Of a stretch of DNA of 64,000 nucleotides, positions 1 to 8,891 are shown piece after piece (within the stretch, counting starts at the first letter, position 1; each line of letters starts with the position of its first letter). The stretch spans positions 496,001 through 560,000 of the forward strand of contig LSNW01000032.1 in the NCBI GenBank assembly GCA_001566965.1. Reading direction: 5' to 3'. The DNA comes from Methylothermaceae bacteria B42 (GTDB taxonomy: Bacteria > Pseudomonadota > Gammaproteobacteria > Methylococcales > Methylothermaceae). The notes below the pieces were generated by a model that had not been told where the DNA came from, searched no databases, and worked only from the letters and a program-made list of their open reading frames with translations. The position numbers and the translations under genes are program-made.

Positions 1-476
1 TCCTGATCGCCGGCAGCTTTACCCCGCTGCAACCGTTGTTTTTTCGCAGTTGGTGGGGACGATGGGGAATGCTGGGATTGGTCTGGCTTCTGGCGATTAC
101 TGGTATCGTCCTGAAAGCAGTCTTTTTTCATAACATCCCTGAGGTGCTGGGACTTGCCCTTTATCTTGGCCTGGGCTGGCTGGGACTGGGTTCCGGCATC
201 GCGCTGGCCCGACATTTCGGCTTTGCTTTCATCCGGCCCATGGTTTGGGGAGGATTATCCTATACAATAGGTGCCATCGCTGACTATGCCCGGTGGCCGG
301 TGCTGATTCCAGGTATCCTGGGACCCCACGAACTCATGCACTTGGGCGTTCTGGGGGGTATCGCCGGCTTTTGGTGGTTCTTTTATAGCCGCATACCCGT
401 GATCCAGGAGGGTATCACCAAAAAAAATGACCAACAAAATATCCAAAAGCAAAACCCCTCCTTGCAGGAGGGGTAG
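1..476 (+). CDS. Hemolysin III / PAQR-type membrane protein, 3' part
   Basis: The gene is open at the left edge: the frame reads LIAGSFTPLQPL from base 3, which matches the IAGTYTPF-like motif of the hemolysin III (HlyIII, YqfA) family, so the true start lies outside the window. About 155 residues are visible. At least three hydrophobic segments follow, and the last is preceded by HELMHLGVLGG, which fits the conserved HxxxHxxV zinc-type motif near the family's C-terminus. The family consists of inner-membrane proteins with seven helices; their bacterial function is poorly defined and true hemolytic activity is doubtful. The last seven codons lie inside a hairpin that looks like the terminator of the opposing gene. 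Confidence 0.85.
   Translation, partial: LIAGSFTPLQPLFFRSWWGRWGMLGLVWLLAITGIVLKAVFFHNIPEVLGLALYLGLGWLGLGSGIALARHFGFAFIRPMVWGGLSYTIGAIADYARWPVLIPGILGPHELMHLGVLGGIAGFWWFFYSRIPVIQEGITKKNDQQNIQKQNPSLQEG
455..473 (-). terminator. Rho-independent terminator for the opposing channel gene
   Basis: CCCCTCC and GGAGGGG form a perfect 7-bp stem with a 5-base loop. Read on the minus strand it is followed by TTTTGCTTTTGG, so it fits termination of the minus-strand gene that ends at 504. The stem also encodes the last codons of the plus-strand hemolysin III gene. Confidence 0.6.
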
Positions 477-503
477 ATAAATGGTGTCAAATATTTTGTT
501 TTC

Positions 504-1991
504 TCAACGCATTTTTTCAACCCAGCGCCTAGCTAGATCGCCAGCGGCTTCCCGGGCACCCAGTCCGAAAGCCAGAGCAAAGGCTACCGCCACGGCACCC
601 AGGGTCAACACAAAGGCAGCATTGACGATATCTTCGGCGATGCCCATTTCCCGCAATCCCATCGCGGTCACCACCAGCATGATAGCCACCCGCGCCACTT
701 GGGCCAGGGGATTGGGACGGCCTTCCGGAGAAGCGCGGCTTATCGCTGTATAAGCCAAATTGGCCAGCCAGAAGCCGGCAATCAGAATGATACTGCCGAG
801 CAGGATTTTACCGCCAAAGCGAATCAAATAACTCACCAGCTCGGAAACCTGGGATAACCCAAGACGATTGGTTGCCTCCACAAATGCAAATAGCAGAATA
901 AAAAATGTCAAAAGACGTCCTGCCAGTATACTAGGCGTCATTGCACCTTCTTGACTCCGCCAAGGCAGTCCGAGACGCTGGGGTAATTGGTCGAAACCGA
1001 CCCCGGACAAGATATTGACCGTCAATCCCGAAACCAATTTGGCGACAAACCAGGCAATGCCCAAAATCAACGCCGCGGCAATCAAATTGGGAATCACCGT
1101 TAAAATCGCCGAGAGCATTTGGGTGGCAGGCTCCGATATTGCCTCGATTTGAAGGGCATTGAGAGCGGCAATCAAGGCCGGGATCAGGACAAAAATAAAC
1201 ACGAGAGTGCCAACCAGTTTTGACAGGGTCATTTCCCCAGTCAATCCAGCCTTGCGCCCTAGGGTATTGACCCCGGAAACATCGAGAATATTGGTAACCA
1301 AATCACGCAAGATCCTGGCGACCAGCCAGCCGACAAAACCCAGCACCAAAGCGCCGAAAATGTTTGGCAACATCGCCAACACCTTGTTGACCATGTTCTG
1401 AACCGGACCCAGCAATCCCTTGAGTTCAAATGCTTCAAGAATCGCGGGTAAAAAAATCAGCAGAATCAGCCAAAAGACAATATTGCCCAGGGATATCGCC
1501 AAGGTTTCCCCTTCCGGCTCCGCCGCCAGACGCTCGGTAAGCCGGCTTTTCTCCAACAGTTTGCTAATGGAAATCCGCCCGAGCAAAGCCAACAGCCAAG
1601 CCAACAAAGTCAGGCCCAAGCCGGCAAATAATTTCGGCAGATAGGCAAATACCTGAGTAGTCAACGCTTGCAAGGGTTCGGAGACCATTTTCAGGTCAAG
1701 CGCGTCGAAAAAAGCAATAAAAACCAGCGCTAAGAGCAGGTAATACACTAGCCGTGTCACCCACAATTCCACATTCCATTCACTGTGGGTAGCCGCCTTG
1801 ATTTTTTCGTTAAGGTCAAGCAGCCGTAATCCACGCCGCACCAACAAACGAATCACCAAAGCCAAAAACCAACCGACAATCAACAGCACCACAGCGCCAA
1901 TGACTTTGGTTACTTTATCTCCCAATACAGCCGCCACTGGCGCCAGCCACTGGGATACGGTTTCATTCCAAAGGGTTAATTGTTCTTGCAT
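504..1991 (-). CDS. Mechanosensitive ion channel family protein with TM-helix repeats
   Basis: This 495-residue protein is almost entirely hydrophobic. It contains about five copies of a repeat in which Pro or Lys is followed by a helix ending W/FxxA, roughly at residues 25-47, 110-133, 205-230, 297-321 and 385-408. This is the layout of the conserved TM-helix repeat proteins related to MscS and to Pseudomonas CmpX. I see no MscS beta domain after the last repeat, so gating activity is not assured. The start has a strong ribosome binding site (AGGAGGAGG). Its likely role is response to osmotic or envelope stress in the inner membrane. It is transcribed alone. Confidence 0.75.
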   Translation of the reverse strand: MQEQLTLWNETVSQWLAPVAAVLGDKVTKVIGAVVLLIVGWFLALVIRLLVRRGLRLLDLNEKIKAATHSEWNVELWVTRLVYYLLLALVFIAFFDALDLKMVSEPLQALTTQVFAYLPKLFAGLGLTLLAWLLALLGRISISKLLEKSRLTERLAAEPEGETLAISLGNIVFWLILLIFLPAILEAFELKGLLGPVQNMVNKVLAMLPNIFGALVLGFVGWLVARILRDLVTNILDVSGVNTLGRKAGLTGEMTLSKLVGTLVFIFVLIPALIAALNALQIEAISEPATQMLSAILTVIPNLIAAALILGIAWFVAKLVSGLTVNILSGVGFDQLPQRLGLPWRSQEGAMTPSILAGRLLTFFILLFAFVEATNRLGLSQVSELVSYLIRFGGKILLGSIILIAGFWLANLAYTAISRASPEGRPNPLAQVARVAIMLVVTAMGLREMGIAEDIVNAAFVLTLGAVAVAFALAFGLGAREAAGDLARRWVEKMR

Positions 1992-2502
1992 ACGAATCCT
2001 CCTCCTGAATCAGGTTTTAACATCTACTCTGATGACGTTACTTACAAATCGAGCCTCCTTGTCCAAGAAACTCAACTGAATACCGCACCTTCAAGAGAGG
2101 CTCAGCCTTAAACCTGCGCTTTTTTAAGTGCGCATAAGTTTTATAGTGGGGACAGATATTGGAATTTCAATAGAAAATGCAAAGTTTTTGTTATTTACTG
2201 ATGTTACGCACTTGCCCGGAATGCCCTCTCCACCGCCCCCTCTCCCACAGGGAGAGGGGAGTCAACGCTTGGTTTTCGCCGCTCCCATCGTTATAGATGG
2301 AGGCCAGAAAACACTCCATATTACCTTCCTCGCCGGCACGGCAAGGTCAGGGAATCCACCCTTGGCCCCGCTTGGGGGGAGGGTTGGGGAGGGGGAGGAT
2401 AATATGGAACGAACGTGCGTAACATCAGTGATTTATTCCTTGTAGCTAAACTTTTTTTCATCCGGAAGATTGAAATAGCCCATCTCCCAAGCAACAGTTT
2501 TT
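1992..2502. other. Intergenic region holding a MITE-like element
   Basis: No gene is supported here. The first 200 bases after the channel gene start carry nothing recognisable. The middle is the element at 2197-2429, and about 70 AT-rich bases separate it from the end of the diiron protein gene. Confidence 0.6.
2197..2429. mobile_element. MITE-like non-autonomous element with 15-bp terminal inverted repeats
   Basis: ACTGATGTTACGCAC at 2197-2211 is repeated as its exact reverse complement, GTGCGTAACATCAGT, at 2415-2429. Flanking copies of ATTTA (2193-2197 and 2431-2435) could be a target duplication, although the left one overlaps the repeat end by one base. The 233-bp interior has no convincing reading frame. 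It contains C-rich tracts near the left end and matching G-rich tracts near the right end, plus a small hairpin (CCCTCTCCC, ACA, GGGAGAGGG). Length, perfect ends and lack of a transposase fit a miniature inverted-repeat element. The parent insertion sequence is not in this window. Confidence 0.7.
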
Positions 2503-3414
2503 TCAACTCCCAATGCAATAACTCGGCAACCAGCTCTCATTCACCATCTCCGCCGGTACGGTGGAATAATCAAAGCGTCGGGCATCCTCAATCATCCGGT
2601 CAATGTCGAACAGGAACTTGGCTTCGGGAATATCGGAAAAGAATACTTTGAACAAGGGCGCAATCATCCATTTCGACAGCTTTATCCCGACGGGGCCGAT
2701 AAAGTTACGCCGCTGTCCCACATGAGCCAGTTCATCCACCATGATTTCACGCAGCAGTTGATGTAACCGCTGGCATGCCTCGGGTTCCCTTTCTTTAAGC
2801 AATTCGTCGAATAGCCGGTCCAAATGTTGATAGAAAACCATGCCCATGAGTTCGGTGACAAACGCCGGCGCATCCATCAAAAAACCCGGCAACTTGGGAA
2901 AAGTGCGGTAAACTGCTTGCATCAATGGCCCTGGCGGCGCCCATTCCACCTCATCCAAATGAAAAGTCAGCAGCATTTTATGAAACAACCGGATATGGGT
3001 GAACTCCTCGGCCAAATGGACCCGGCTGATCTTGTCTTCCACACTGAGGCATTGTGCCATGGACGGCGTGGCGTCCCACGCGCCGCAGATCCCCACCCAT
3101 TCATGGCGGGCGAATTTGTAGATGCAAGTCAGCATCAAGGTCAATTTGTCTACTTTTGCCGGATCATCCTGCCAAGACACACAGTTGCGGTAGAAAATCC
3201 GCGGATCCGGCAAAGGGGCACGGGATCTCACCGGTTGGTCTTGAAAGGCTTTCAGCTTTTCTCTTTTTCTGGAGAGATCCCGCTCACTTTCCAGTAATTC
3301 CCCCGCGTGACGCTGGGAAAAATCCCAATAGGATAAAAAGTTCCGCTCACGCTCTTCCCGCGTGCACGGAGTAAAAATTGATGTGGTTCTCGTTTCTTTT
3401 GCTTTATCTGACAT
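2503..3414 (-). CDS. Ferritin-like diiron protein, function unknown
   Basis: This is a 303-residue soluble, helix-rich protein. The carboxylate-bridged diiron pattern is visible: Glu105 (RHEWVG), Glu137-x-x-His140 (EFTH), Glu188 (TELM) and Glu228-x-x-His231 (DELAH), that is E...ExxH...E...ExxH. The order and rough positions recall AurF-type N-oxygenases and other ferritin-like oxygenases, but the extra histidine just before the last ExxH in AurF is not at the equivalent position. The substrate cannot be read from the sequence. It is the last gene of a three-gene operon, 4 bp after an ABC permease, so it may modify or sense what the transporter handles. Confidence is high for the fold and low for any specific reaction. 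Confidence 0.7.
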   Translation of the reverse strand: MSDKAKETRTTSIFTPCTREERERNFLSYWDFSQRHAGELLESERDLSRKREKLKAFQDQPVRSRAPLPDPRIFYRNCVSWQDDPAKVDKLTLMLTCIYKFARHEWVGICGAWDATPSMAQCLSVEDKISRVHLAEEFTHIRLFHKMLLTFHLDEVEWAPPGPLMQAVYRTFPKLPGFLMDAPAFVTELMGMVFYQHLDRLFDELLKEREPEACQRLHQLLREIMVDELAHVGQRRNFIGPVGIKLSKWMIAPLFKVFFSDIPEAKFLFDIDRMIEDARRFDYSTVPAEMVNESWLPSYCIGS

Positions 3415-3418
3415 TTCC

Positions 3419-4225
3419 TTATTCCCCCAATTGCAATAACAAATTACGCTGCCGGGCCACGTGAAAAGACCATAAAAACACCAATCCTCCCAGCAGCAAA
3501 TAGAGTCCGTTAAGTCCCACTGCCCAGTAAAAATGATTCCAGATGAATTCGTGCTGAATCATCAATCCCCGCATTCCCTCGAATACATGGGCGGAGGGCA
3601 AGGCCAGGGCGATGGGTTGAATCCATGCGGGTAACACCGAAACCGGATAATAAATGCCGCTGACAGGCGCCAGAGCAAAAATCAACGCCCACGCCAACCC
3701 TTCCGCCCCCAAGCCATACCGAAGCACCAAAGAAATGACCACCAGTCCGATAGCCCAACCCATTACTAGTAAATTGATAAAAAAGGCGAGCAAGGGAAGC
3801 CCCATGTCGAAAATGGAATACTCGTAGAGCGCTATCGCCAGCAGCGCCGCCGCACCGACGCCGATCAGGGTTCGCAAGAGACTGATGGCCATCAAAGCCA
3901 ATACCCACTCCCACGGACGCAGGGGTGTGACAAACAATTGACCGAGATTGCGCGACCACATCTCTTCGAGAAAGACGACCGATACCCCCAGTTGGGCCCG
4001 GAACAATACATCCCATAACAGGACGGCTGCGATAAACAATCCCGCCGCCTGGGCCAGCCATTCGCTCTGGCCGGCCAGGAAACGATTGATCAGTCCCCAT
4101 AGAATCATCTGAACCGTAGGCCAATAGGCCAATTCCAGCAAGCGGGGCCAGGAACCTTTTAACAGGTAGAGATAACGCACCACAAGCGCATGAATTCTGC
4201 CCAGGCTGGCGAGCATGTTTCTCAC
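3419..4225 (-). CDS. ABC-2 type transporter permease
   Basis: This 268-residue protein has about six hydrophobic segments and the build of ABC-2 export permeases: a long amphipathic N-terminal helix, paired helices, and a late PxxxxPxxxLPxWIQPIALALP stretch typical of the family's fifth and sixth helices. It overlaps the preceding ATPase gene by 4 bp and probably forms a homodimeric export channel in the inner membrane with that ATPase. The substrate is unknown. NodJ/DrrB-type drug, lipid or polysaccharide exporters are the nearest functional groups. The following diiron protein gene starts 4 bp after its end. Confidence 0.85.
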   Translation of the reverse strand: MRNMLASLGRIHALVVRYLYLLKGSWPRLLELAYWPTVQMILWGLINRFLAGQSEWLAQAAGLFIAAVLLWDVLFRAQLGVSVVFLEEMWSRNLGQLFVTPLRPWEWVLALMAISLLRTLIGVGAAALLAIALYEYSIFDMGLPLLAFFINLLVMGWAIGLVVISLVLRYGLGAEGLAWALIFALAPVSGIYYPVSVLPAWIQPIALALPSAHVFEGMRGLMIQHEFIWNHFYWAVGLNGLYLLLGGLVFLWSFHVARQRNLLLQLGE

Positions 4226-4962
4226 TGTTCCCCACCACGGGCAATGTCGATAAACACTTGTTCCAGGGTTTCCCGGCTGTATTTCTCAATCAAGGCTTGA
4301 GGTGAACCTTGGTCGGCAATCCGGCCATTGTTCATGATAAAGACATAGTCACAAAGCCGCTCTACTTCCGTCATGTTATGGGAAGCCAGCAGAAAAGTAG
4401 CATGGCATCTTTGCCGGTAATTCATCAAGTAACCCCGTATCCGCTCGGCGGAATCGGGATCCAAGGAAGCCGTGGGTTCATCCATGAGCAACACTTCGGG
4501 GTAATTTAACAAGGATTTGGCCAGCGCTACCCGGGTTTTCTGGCCAGAAGACAAGGAACGGTAGCGGCGATTTTGCAGCTCGAGCAAATCCAATTCTTCA
4601 CATAATTCCCCGAGGCGGGCCTTGCGCCGTGGAATCCCATACAGACGGGCATAGATATCCAGGTTTTGCCACACGGTCAGGCGGTGGGGCAAATCCACGT
4701 AAGGAGAAGTAAAATTCATCCGCGCCAAGGCGGAGTAGCGATTTTTCAGCATATCCACGCCCAACACCCTAACCCGGCCAGAACTTGGCAGCAACAACCC
4801 CAACAGGATGGATAAGGTGGTGGTTTTACCCGCGCCGTTGCCACCCAATAGGGCGCAGGTTTGGCCCTGATGCACTTGAAAGGAAATCCTATCCAAGGCA
4901 ACGACCTTGTCGTAACGTTTGGATAAGTCCTTAACTTCAATAACCGGCTGGGTCTCCCGCAT
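4222..4962 (-). CDS. ABC transporter ATP-binding protein (ABC-2 exporter)
   Basis: About 246 residues with a complete nucleotide-binding domain: Walker A GGNGAGKTT, signature LSSGQ, Walker B VLLMDEPTASLDP and the switch histidine in LLASHNM. The sequence resembles the CcmA/NodI/DrrA group of export ATPases. I start at ATG 4962; a TTG two codons upstream (4968) is possible, and neither has a strong ribosome binding site. It is the first gene of the operon ATPase-permease-diiron protein and should energise the permease encoded next. Confidence 0.88.
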   Translation of the reverse strand: MRETQPVIEVKDLSKRYDKVVALDRISFQVHQGQTCALLGGNGAGKTTTLSILLGLLLPSSGRVRVLGVDMLKNRYSALARMNFTSPYVDLPHRLTVWQNLDIYARLYGIPRRKARLGELCEELDLLELQNRRYRSLSSGQKTRVALAKSLLNYPEVLLMDEPTASLDPDSAERIRGYLMNYRQRCHATFLLASHNMTEVERLCDYVFIMNNGRIADQGSPQALIEKYSRETLEQVFIDIARGGEQ

Positions 4963-4997
4963 CTTCAAATTTATCTCAATCAGTCATGTTAGGAAGA

Positions 4998-5095
4998 CAC
5001 CCGGGACTGGCTATTGGAAATGCTGACGGCCTGGATGGCCGACATCAAGCCCCCAGGGAGGGTTTACGGCGCTTCCCAAAAACCGGGGCGCCTAT
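4998..5095. repeat. Dispersed intergenic repeat, copy 1
   Basis: The core CGGCCTGGATGGCCG at 5027-5041 is followed by CATCAAGCCCCCA and, a little later, TTTACGGCG. The same run of motifs occurs at 20012-20034 within the element at 19957-20057, with few differences over about 50 bases. The copy lies just downstream of nadE and upstream of the ABC ATPase gene. Its outer arms are less well preserved than in copy 2. It is probably a transcribed palindromic repeat of the REP/ERIC kind; I cannot assign it to a named family. Confidence 0.6.
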
Positions 5096-5108
5096 CGAGG
5101 CGGGTAGC

Positions 5109-6731
5109 TTATGGCTTGAAGCCATGGGTAATCGGCCAGCGCCGGTCCCGGCCAAAGGCGCGAGGGGTAATACGAACCCCTGGCGGCGCCTGACGGCGCT
5201 TGTATTCGTTGCGGTCCACCATTTGCACCACCCGCTCCACCACTTTCCTGTCGAATCCGGCGGCAATGATCTCTGCAACAGCGCGATCCTGTTCCACATA
5301 TAATTCAAGGATGGGGTCCAAAATGCTGTATGGGGGCAAGCTATCTTCGTCCTTTTGATCCGGCGCCAGCTCCGCTGAAGGCGGGCGTTCCAACACCCGC
5401 TGGGGAATCACCGGACGAATGGCATTGATGGTTTCCGCCAGTTGATAGACCTTGAGTTTCATGACGTCTTTGATGGGAGCGAATCCTCCCGCCATATCCC
5501 CATAGAGCGTGGCATAACCCACACTCATTTCACTTTTGTTGCCGGTGGAAAGGACTAGTTTGCCGGTTTTGTTGGAAATCGCCATCAGGGTAATTCCACG
5601 GCAACGGGCCTGAATATTTTCCTCAGTCACGTCCCAGGGTTTGCCGGCAAATTCCTCCTTGAGCATCTCCAAAAAAGCATTGAAAGCCGGCTCAATGGAG
5701 ATAACGCTGTATTTCACCCCCAAATTTTCCGCCAGGGCTTTGGCGTCTTCCAGACTGATGTTGGAAGTAAACCGCGACGGCATCATCACCGCCTCGACAT
5801 TTTCGGGACCTAAAGCGTCCGCCGCCAAAGCCAGCACCACGGAAGAATCAATCCCACCGGACAACCCCAATACCGCGCCGCGGAAATGATTTTTGTGGGT
5901 GTAGTCGCGGATGGCCAATACGATGGCTTTATAAATGCTCATCGATTCATCTTCAATGGGCGTCAACAGGCCCGCATGGGGTTTGACGTTATCTCCATCC
6001 CAGTCGAACTCGGCTACCGTCAAGGACTCTTCAAATTCGGGCGCCCTCAGCACCACTTCGCCATGAGAATCCATGACAAAAGAAGCGCCGTCGAAAACTA
6101 ATTCATCCTGACCGCAGATCTGGTTGACGTACACCACCGGCACGCCGGTGGCGGCAATACGGGCATGGACCGCCGCTTCCCGCTGACCCACTTTGTGAAT
6201 ATGAAAAGGCGAGGCGTTGATATTCAAGATCAACCTGGCCCCGGCGTTGACTGCTTGTTCCACCACGCCCGCGTGCCAGATATCCTCACAAATGGAGAGC
6301 CCCACCGGCACACCTTTCATCAAGCACAATCCTGAGGCCTCTCCCGGAGAAAAGTAACGTTTTTCGTCGAACACGCCGTAATTAGGCAGTTCGTGTTTGT
6401 GATAGACCAAACGCACCTGACCATCGGCCAAAACCGCTGCGGCGTTATATAGTCTGCCGTCATATTGCTGAGGGAATCCGACGATGACCTCAATCCCCTT
6501 GACCGCTTCTCTGATTCTATCCAGTCCCTGCCGGCAAGCGTGGATAAAATCCGCCCGCAGCAACAAATCATCGGGCGGATAACCAGAAATGGCCAATTCC
6601 GTGAATATTACCGCGTGGGCTTTCAGTTCATCCCGGGCGCGCTGGGCCGTGGCGATAATTTTAGCCACGTTGCCCTCGATATCCCCCACCAAATAATTGA
6701 GCTGAGCCAGGGCCAAACGTAACCGGGTCAT
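5109..6731 (-). CDS. nadE: Glutamine-dependent NAD(+) synthetase
   Basis: The enzyme makes NAD+ from deamido-NAD+ and ATP, with ammonia released from glutamine. The 540 residues comprise an N-terminal nitrilase-type glutaminase domain (about 1-245, triad Glu45, Lys112, Cys148 in SICEDIW) and a C-terminal synthetase domain with the PP-loop SGGIDSS at 291-297. Length and order fit the two-domain bacterial form. The start ATG overlaps the sucD stop by 4 bp, so it is translated with the TCA genes. It completes the nicotinate salvage route supplied by pncA and pncB elsewhere in the window. Confidence 0.95.
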   Translation of the reverse strand: MTRLRLALAQLNYLVGDIEGNVAKIIATAQRARDELKAHAVIFTELAISGYPPDDLLLRADFIHACRQGLDRIREAVKGIEVIVGFPQQYDGRLYNAAAVLADGQVRLVYHKHELPNYGVFDEKRYFSPGEASGLCLMKGVPVGLSICEDIWHAGVVEQAVNAGARLILNINASPFHIHKVGQREAAVHARIAATGVPVVYVNQICGQDELVFDGASFVMDSHGEVVLRAPEFEESLTVAEFDWDGDNVKPHAGLLTPIEDESMSIYKAIVLAIRDYTHKNHFRGAVLGLSGGIDSSVVLALAADALGPENVEAVMMPSRFTSNISLEDAKALAENLGVKYSVISIEPAFNAFLEMLKEEFAGKPWDVTEENIQARCRGITLMAISNKTGKLVLSTGNKSEMSVGYATLYGDMAGGFAPIKDVMKLKVYQLAETINAIRPVIPQRVLERPPSAELAPDQKDEDSLPPYSILDPILELYVEQDRAVAEIIAAGFDRKVVERVVQMVDRNEYKRRQAPPGVRITPRAFGRDRRWPITHGFKP

Positions 6732-7594
6732 AGGCTGGCTTTCATGGCCGCGCCCATATCCGTGGGCGAATCCACCACCACAACCCCGGCATCGCGCAGG
6801 GCCTTCACCTTGGCTTCCGCCGTCCCCTTGCCACCGCTGACAATAGCCCCCGCATGTCCCATGCGCCGTCCAGGCGGCGCGGTGCGGCCAGCGATATAGG
6901 CCACGACTGGTTTGGTAACATGATGTTTAATGTAATCGGCCGCTTCTTCTTCCTCCTGGCCGCCGATCTCCCCCACCAGGATCATCCCTTTGGTATCCGG
7001 GTCGGATTCAAACAGCGCCAGCGCCTCGATAAAATTCATCCCGTGAATCGGGTCGCCGCCAATGCCGATGCACGTACTTTGCCCCAACCCTTCCTGAGTG
7101 GTTTGCCAAACCGCCTCATAGGTCAAGGTGCCCGAGCGGGAAACAATCCCCACCGAACCCGGCTTGTGAATAAAGCCCGGCATGATGCCTATCTTGCACT
7201 GGCCGGGGGTGATGATTCCGGGACAGTTGGGACCGATCAACACACAATCGTAATCTTGCAGCGTCGCTTTCACCCGCAGCATATGGAGGGTGGGAATGCC
7301 CTCGGTGATGCAAACCACCAAACGGATCCCGCAATCAGCCGCTTCCAGGATGGCGTCGGCGGCAAACGGCGGCGGCACGTAAATGACGCTGGCCTCGGCC
7401 CCGGTTGCCTGAACCGCTTCACGCACCGTATTGAATACCGGCAATTCCAGATGGGTTTGTCCGCCCCGGCCCGGTGTGACCCCGCCGACTAATTGCGTGC
7501 CATATTCCAAGGCCTGACGGGAATGAAAAGTTGCCTGCTTGCCGGTAAACCCCTGGCAAATGACTTTGGTAACGCGATCTACCAGCACGCTCAT
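6728..7594 (-). CDS. sucD: Succinyl-CoA synthetase alpha subunit
   Basis: This 288-residue protein has the CoA-binding N-terminal Rossmann domain ([11 protein letters not shown] near 16-25) and the phosphorylated histidine His247 in [17 protein letters not shown]. It acts with SucC to convert succinyl-CoA to succinate with ATP or GTP formation in the TCA cycle. The gene overlaps sucC by 4 bp upstream and nadE by 4 bp downstream. The related malate thiokinase MtkB is a possible alternative because the families are close, but no serine-cycle genes are nearby. Confidence 0.93.
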   Translation of the reverse strand: MSVLVDRVTKVICQGFTGKQATFHSRQALEYGTQLVGGVTPGRGGQTHLELPVFNTVREAVQATGAEASVIYVPPPFAADAILEAADCGIRLVVCITEGIPTLHMLRVKATLQDYDCVLIGPNCPGIITPGQCKIGIMPGFIHKPGSVGIVSRSGTLTYEAVWQTTQEGLGQSTCIGIGGDPIHGMNFIEALALFESDPDTKGMILVGEIGGQEEEEAADYIKHHVTKPVVAYIAGRTAPPGRRMGHAGAIVSGGKGTAEAKVKALRDAGVVVVDSPTDMGAAMKASL

Positions 7595-8760
7595 AACTGA
7601 CCTCCCGCAGCGGCCACTGCCTTTTGCGCCGCTTCCTTTAAATCCACCGCGGCGATAATCGACAGGCCGGATTTTTCCAAAAGCCGCCGCCCGGCATCGG
7701 CATTGGTGCCTTCCAGCCGGACTACCACGGGTATTGAAACTCCCACTTCCTTGACCGCGGCAATAATACCTTCGGCAATCAAATCACAGCGGACAATACC
7801 ACCGAAAATATTCACGAGAATCGCTTTGACTTTGGGGTCGGAAAGGATGATCTTGAAAGCTTCCGCCACCCTTTCCGCCGTGGTTCCACCTCCCACGTCG
7901 AGAAAATTGGCAGGCTCGCCGCCGCATTGCTTGACCAAATCCAGAGTCGCCATCGCCAGACCGGCGCCGTTAACCATGCAGCCGATATTCCCGTCCAGAG
8001 CGATGTAATTGAGATCATGTTCGCTGGCCTTGCGTTCTTTTTCGTCCTCTTGGCTGGGATCGCGCAGCGCTTCGATTTCAGGATGGGCGTAAAGGGCATT
8101 GTCGTCAAATTCCAATTTGGCGTCCAAAGCCACTAGCTGTCCTTCTGTTGTCAACGCCAGGGGGTTGATTTCTATCTGGGAAGCATCTTTATCCTGAAAC
8201 AAACGGTAAAGATTTTTCAACAAACCCACAAATTGCTGGACTTGTTTCCCCTCCAAATCCATCCCAAATCCGGATTCGCGCCCTTGATAATCTTGCGGGC
8301 CCGCAGCTGGATGAATGAAAAATTTAAGAATTTTATCCGGTGTACGGGCCGCTACCTCTTCTATTTCCATGCCGCCAGCGGCGGAAGCGATGACCGAGAT
8401 TCTTTCCCGGCCCCGATCGATGACCATGCTTAAATACAATTCTTCCGCAATCGAAGTCGCCCGCTCGACTAATACCGCGTTGACTGGCAGCCCCTTGGGT
8501 CTGGTTTGATGGGTTACCAAGGTCATTCCCAACAGTTTTGCAGCCGCTTCCCGCGTCTGACTGGGACTATCCACCATAAGAACGCCGCCGGCTTTGCCCC
8601 GGCCACCGGCATGTACCTGTGCTTTCACCAGCCATTTATCGCCGCCCAATTTTTCGGCGGCCTGCTGCGCTTCTTCAGGGGTATAAGCCACTTGTCCCAG
8701 GGGAACCGGAATCCCGTAGTCAGACAATAACGCTTTGGATTGAAATTCGTGAATATTCAT
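7591..8760 (-). CDS. sucC: Succinyl-CoA synthetase beta subunit
   Basis: 389 residues, the usual SucC length. An ATP-grasp domain begins [12 protein letters not shown] and includes [14 protein letters not shown] (about 46-59). The C-terminal CoA-ligase domain contains [11 protein letters not shown] and [13 protein letters not shown], which are typical of SucC. It binds nucleotide and succinate and pairs with SucD. It heads the operon sucC-sucD-nadE, divergent from pilS across 131 bp. The usual upstream partners (sdh, sucAB) are not in this position, which is common in Gammaproteobacteria with split TCA operons. Confidence 0.94.
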   Translation of the reverse strand: MNIHEFQSKALLSDYGIPVPLGQVAYTPEEAQQAAEKLGGDKWLVKAQVHAGGRGKAGGVLMVDSPSQTREAAAKLLGMTLVTHQTRPKGLPVNAVLVERATSIAEELYLSMVIDRGRERISVIASAAGGMEIEEVAARTPDKILKFFIHPAAGPQDYQGRESGFGMDLEGKQVQQFVGLLKNLYRLFQDKDASQIEINPLALTTEGQLVALDAKLEFDDNALYAHPEIEALRDPSQEDEKERKASEHDLNYIALDGNIGCMVNGAGLAMATLDLVKQCGGEPANFLDVGGGTTAERVAEAFKIILSDPKVKAILVNIFGGIVRCDLIAEGIIAAVKEVGVSIPVVVRLEGTNADAGRRLLEKSGLSIIAAVDLKEAAQKAVAAAGGQL

Positions 8761-8891
8761 GGAAAATTTTGCCTTTGATGGAAAAGTTCGGCGCTATACT
8801 TGGCATAGCGCTATAGAAGATGGTTACTTTTTTACCGCTTGTTTTTTTATCTTGGCTATTCTAAGCCAACCACACTGCTTGATGCGAGCCC

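Noticed and set aside
2128-2445. 105-codon frame across the region before the diiron gene
   Set aside because: It lies in the MITE-like element, is rich in Pro/Gly from C and G tracts and resembles no protein; the inverted repeats explain the sequence better.
6854-7492. 212-codon plus-strand frame opposite sucD
   Set aside because: It is a shadow of sucD; the sense frame has the catalytic histidine and full-length homology.
7591-8760. Malate thiokinase (mtkA) instead of sucC
   Set aside because: The two families are hard to separate by eye, but no serine-cycle gene is near and the sequence looks like ordinary SucC.
8769-8800. Sigma-70 promoter in the sucC-pilS gap
   Set aside because: TATACT is present, but the only -35-like hexamers are 14 or 20 bases away.
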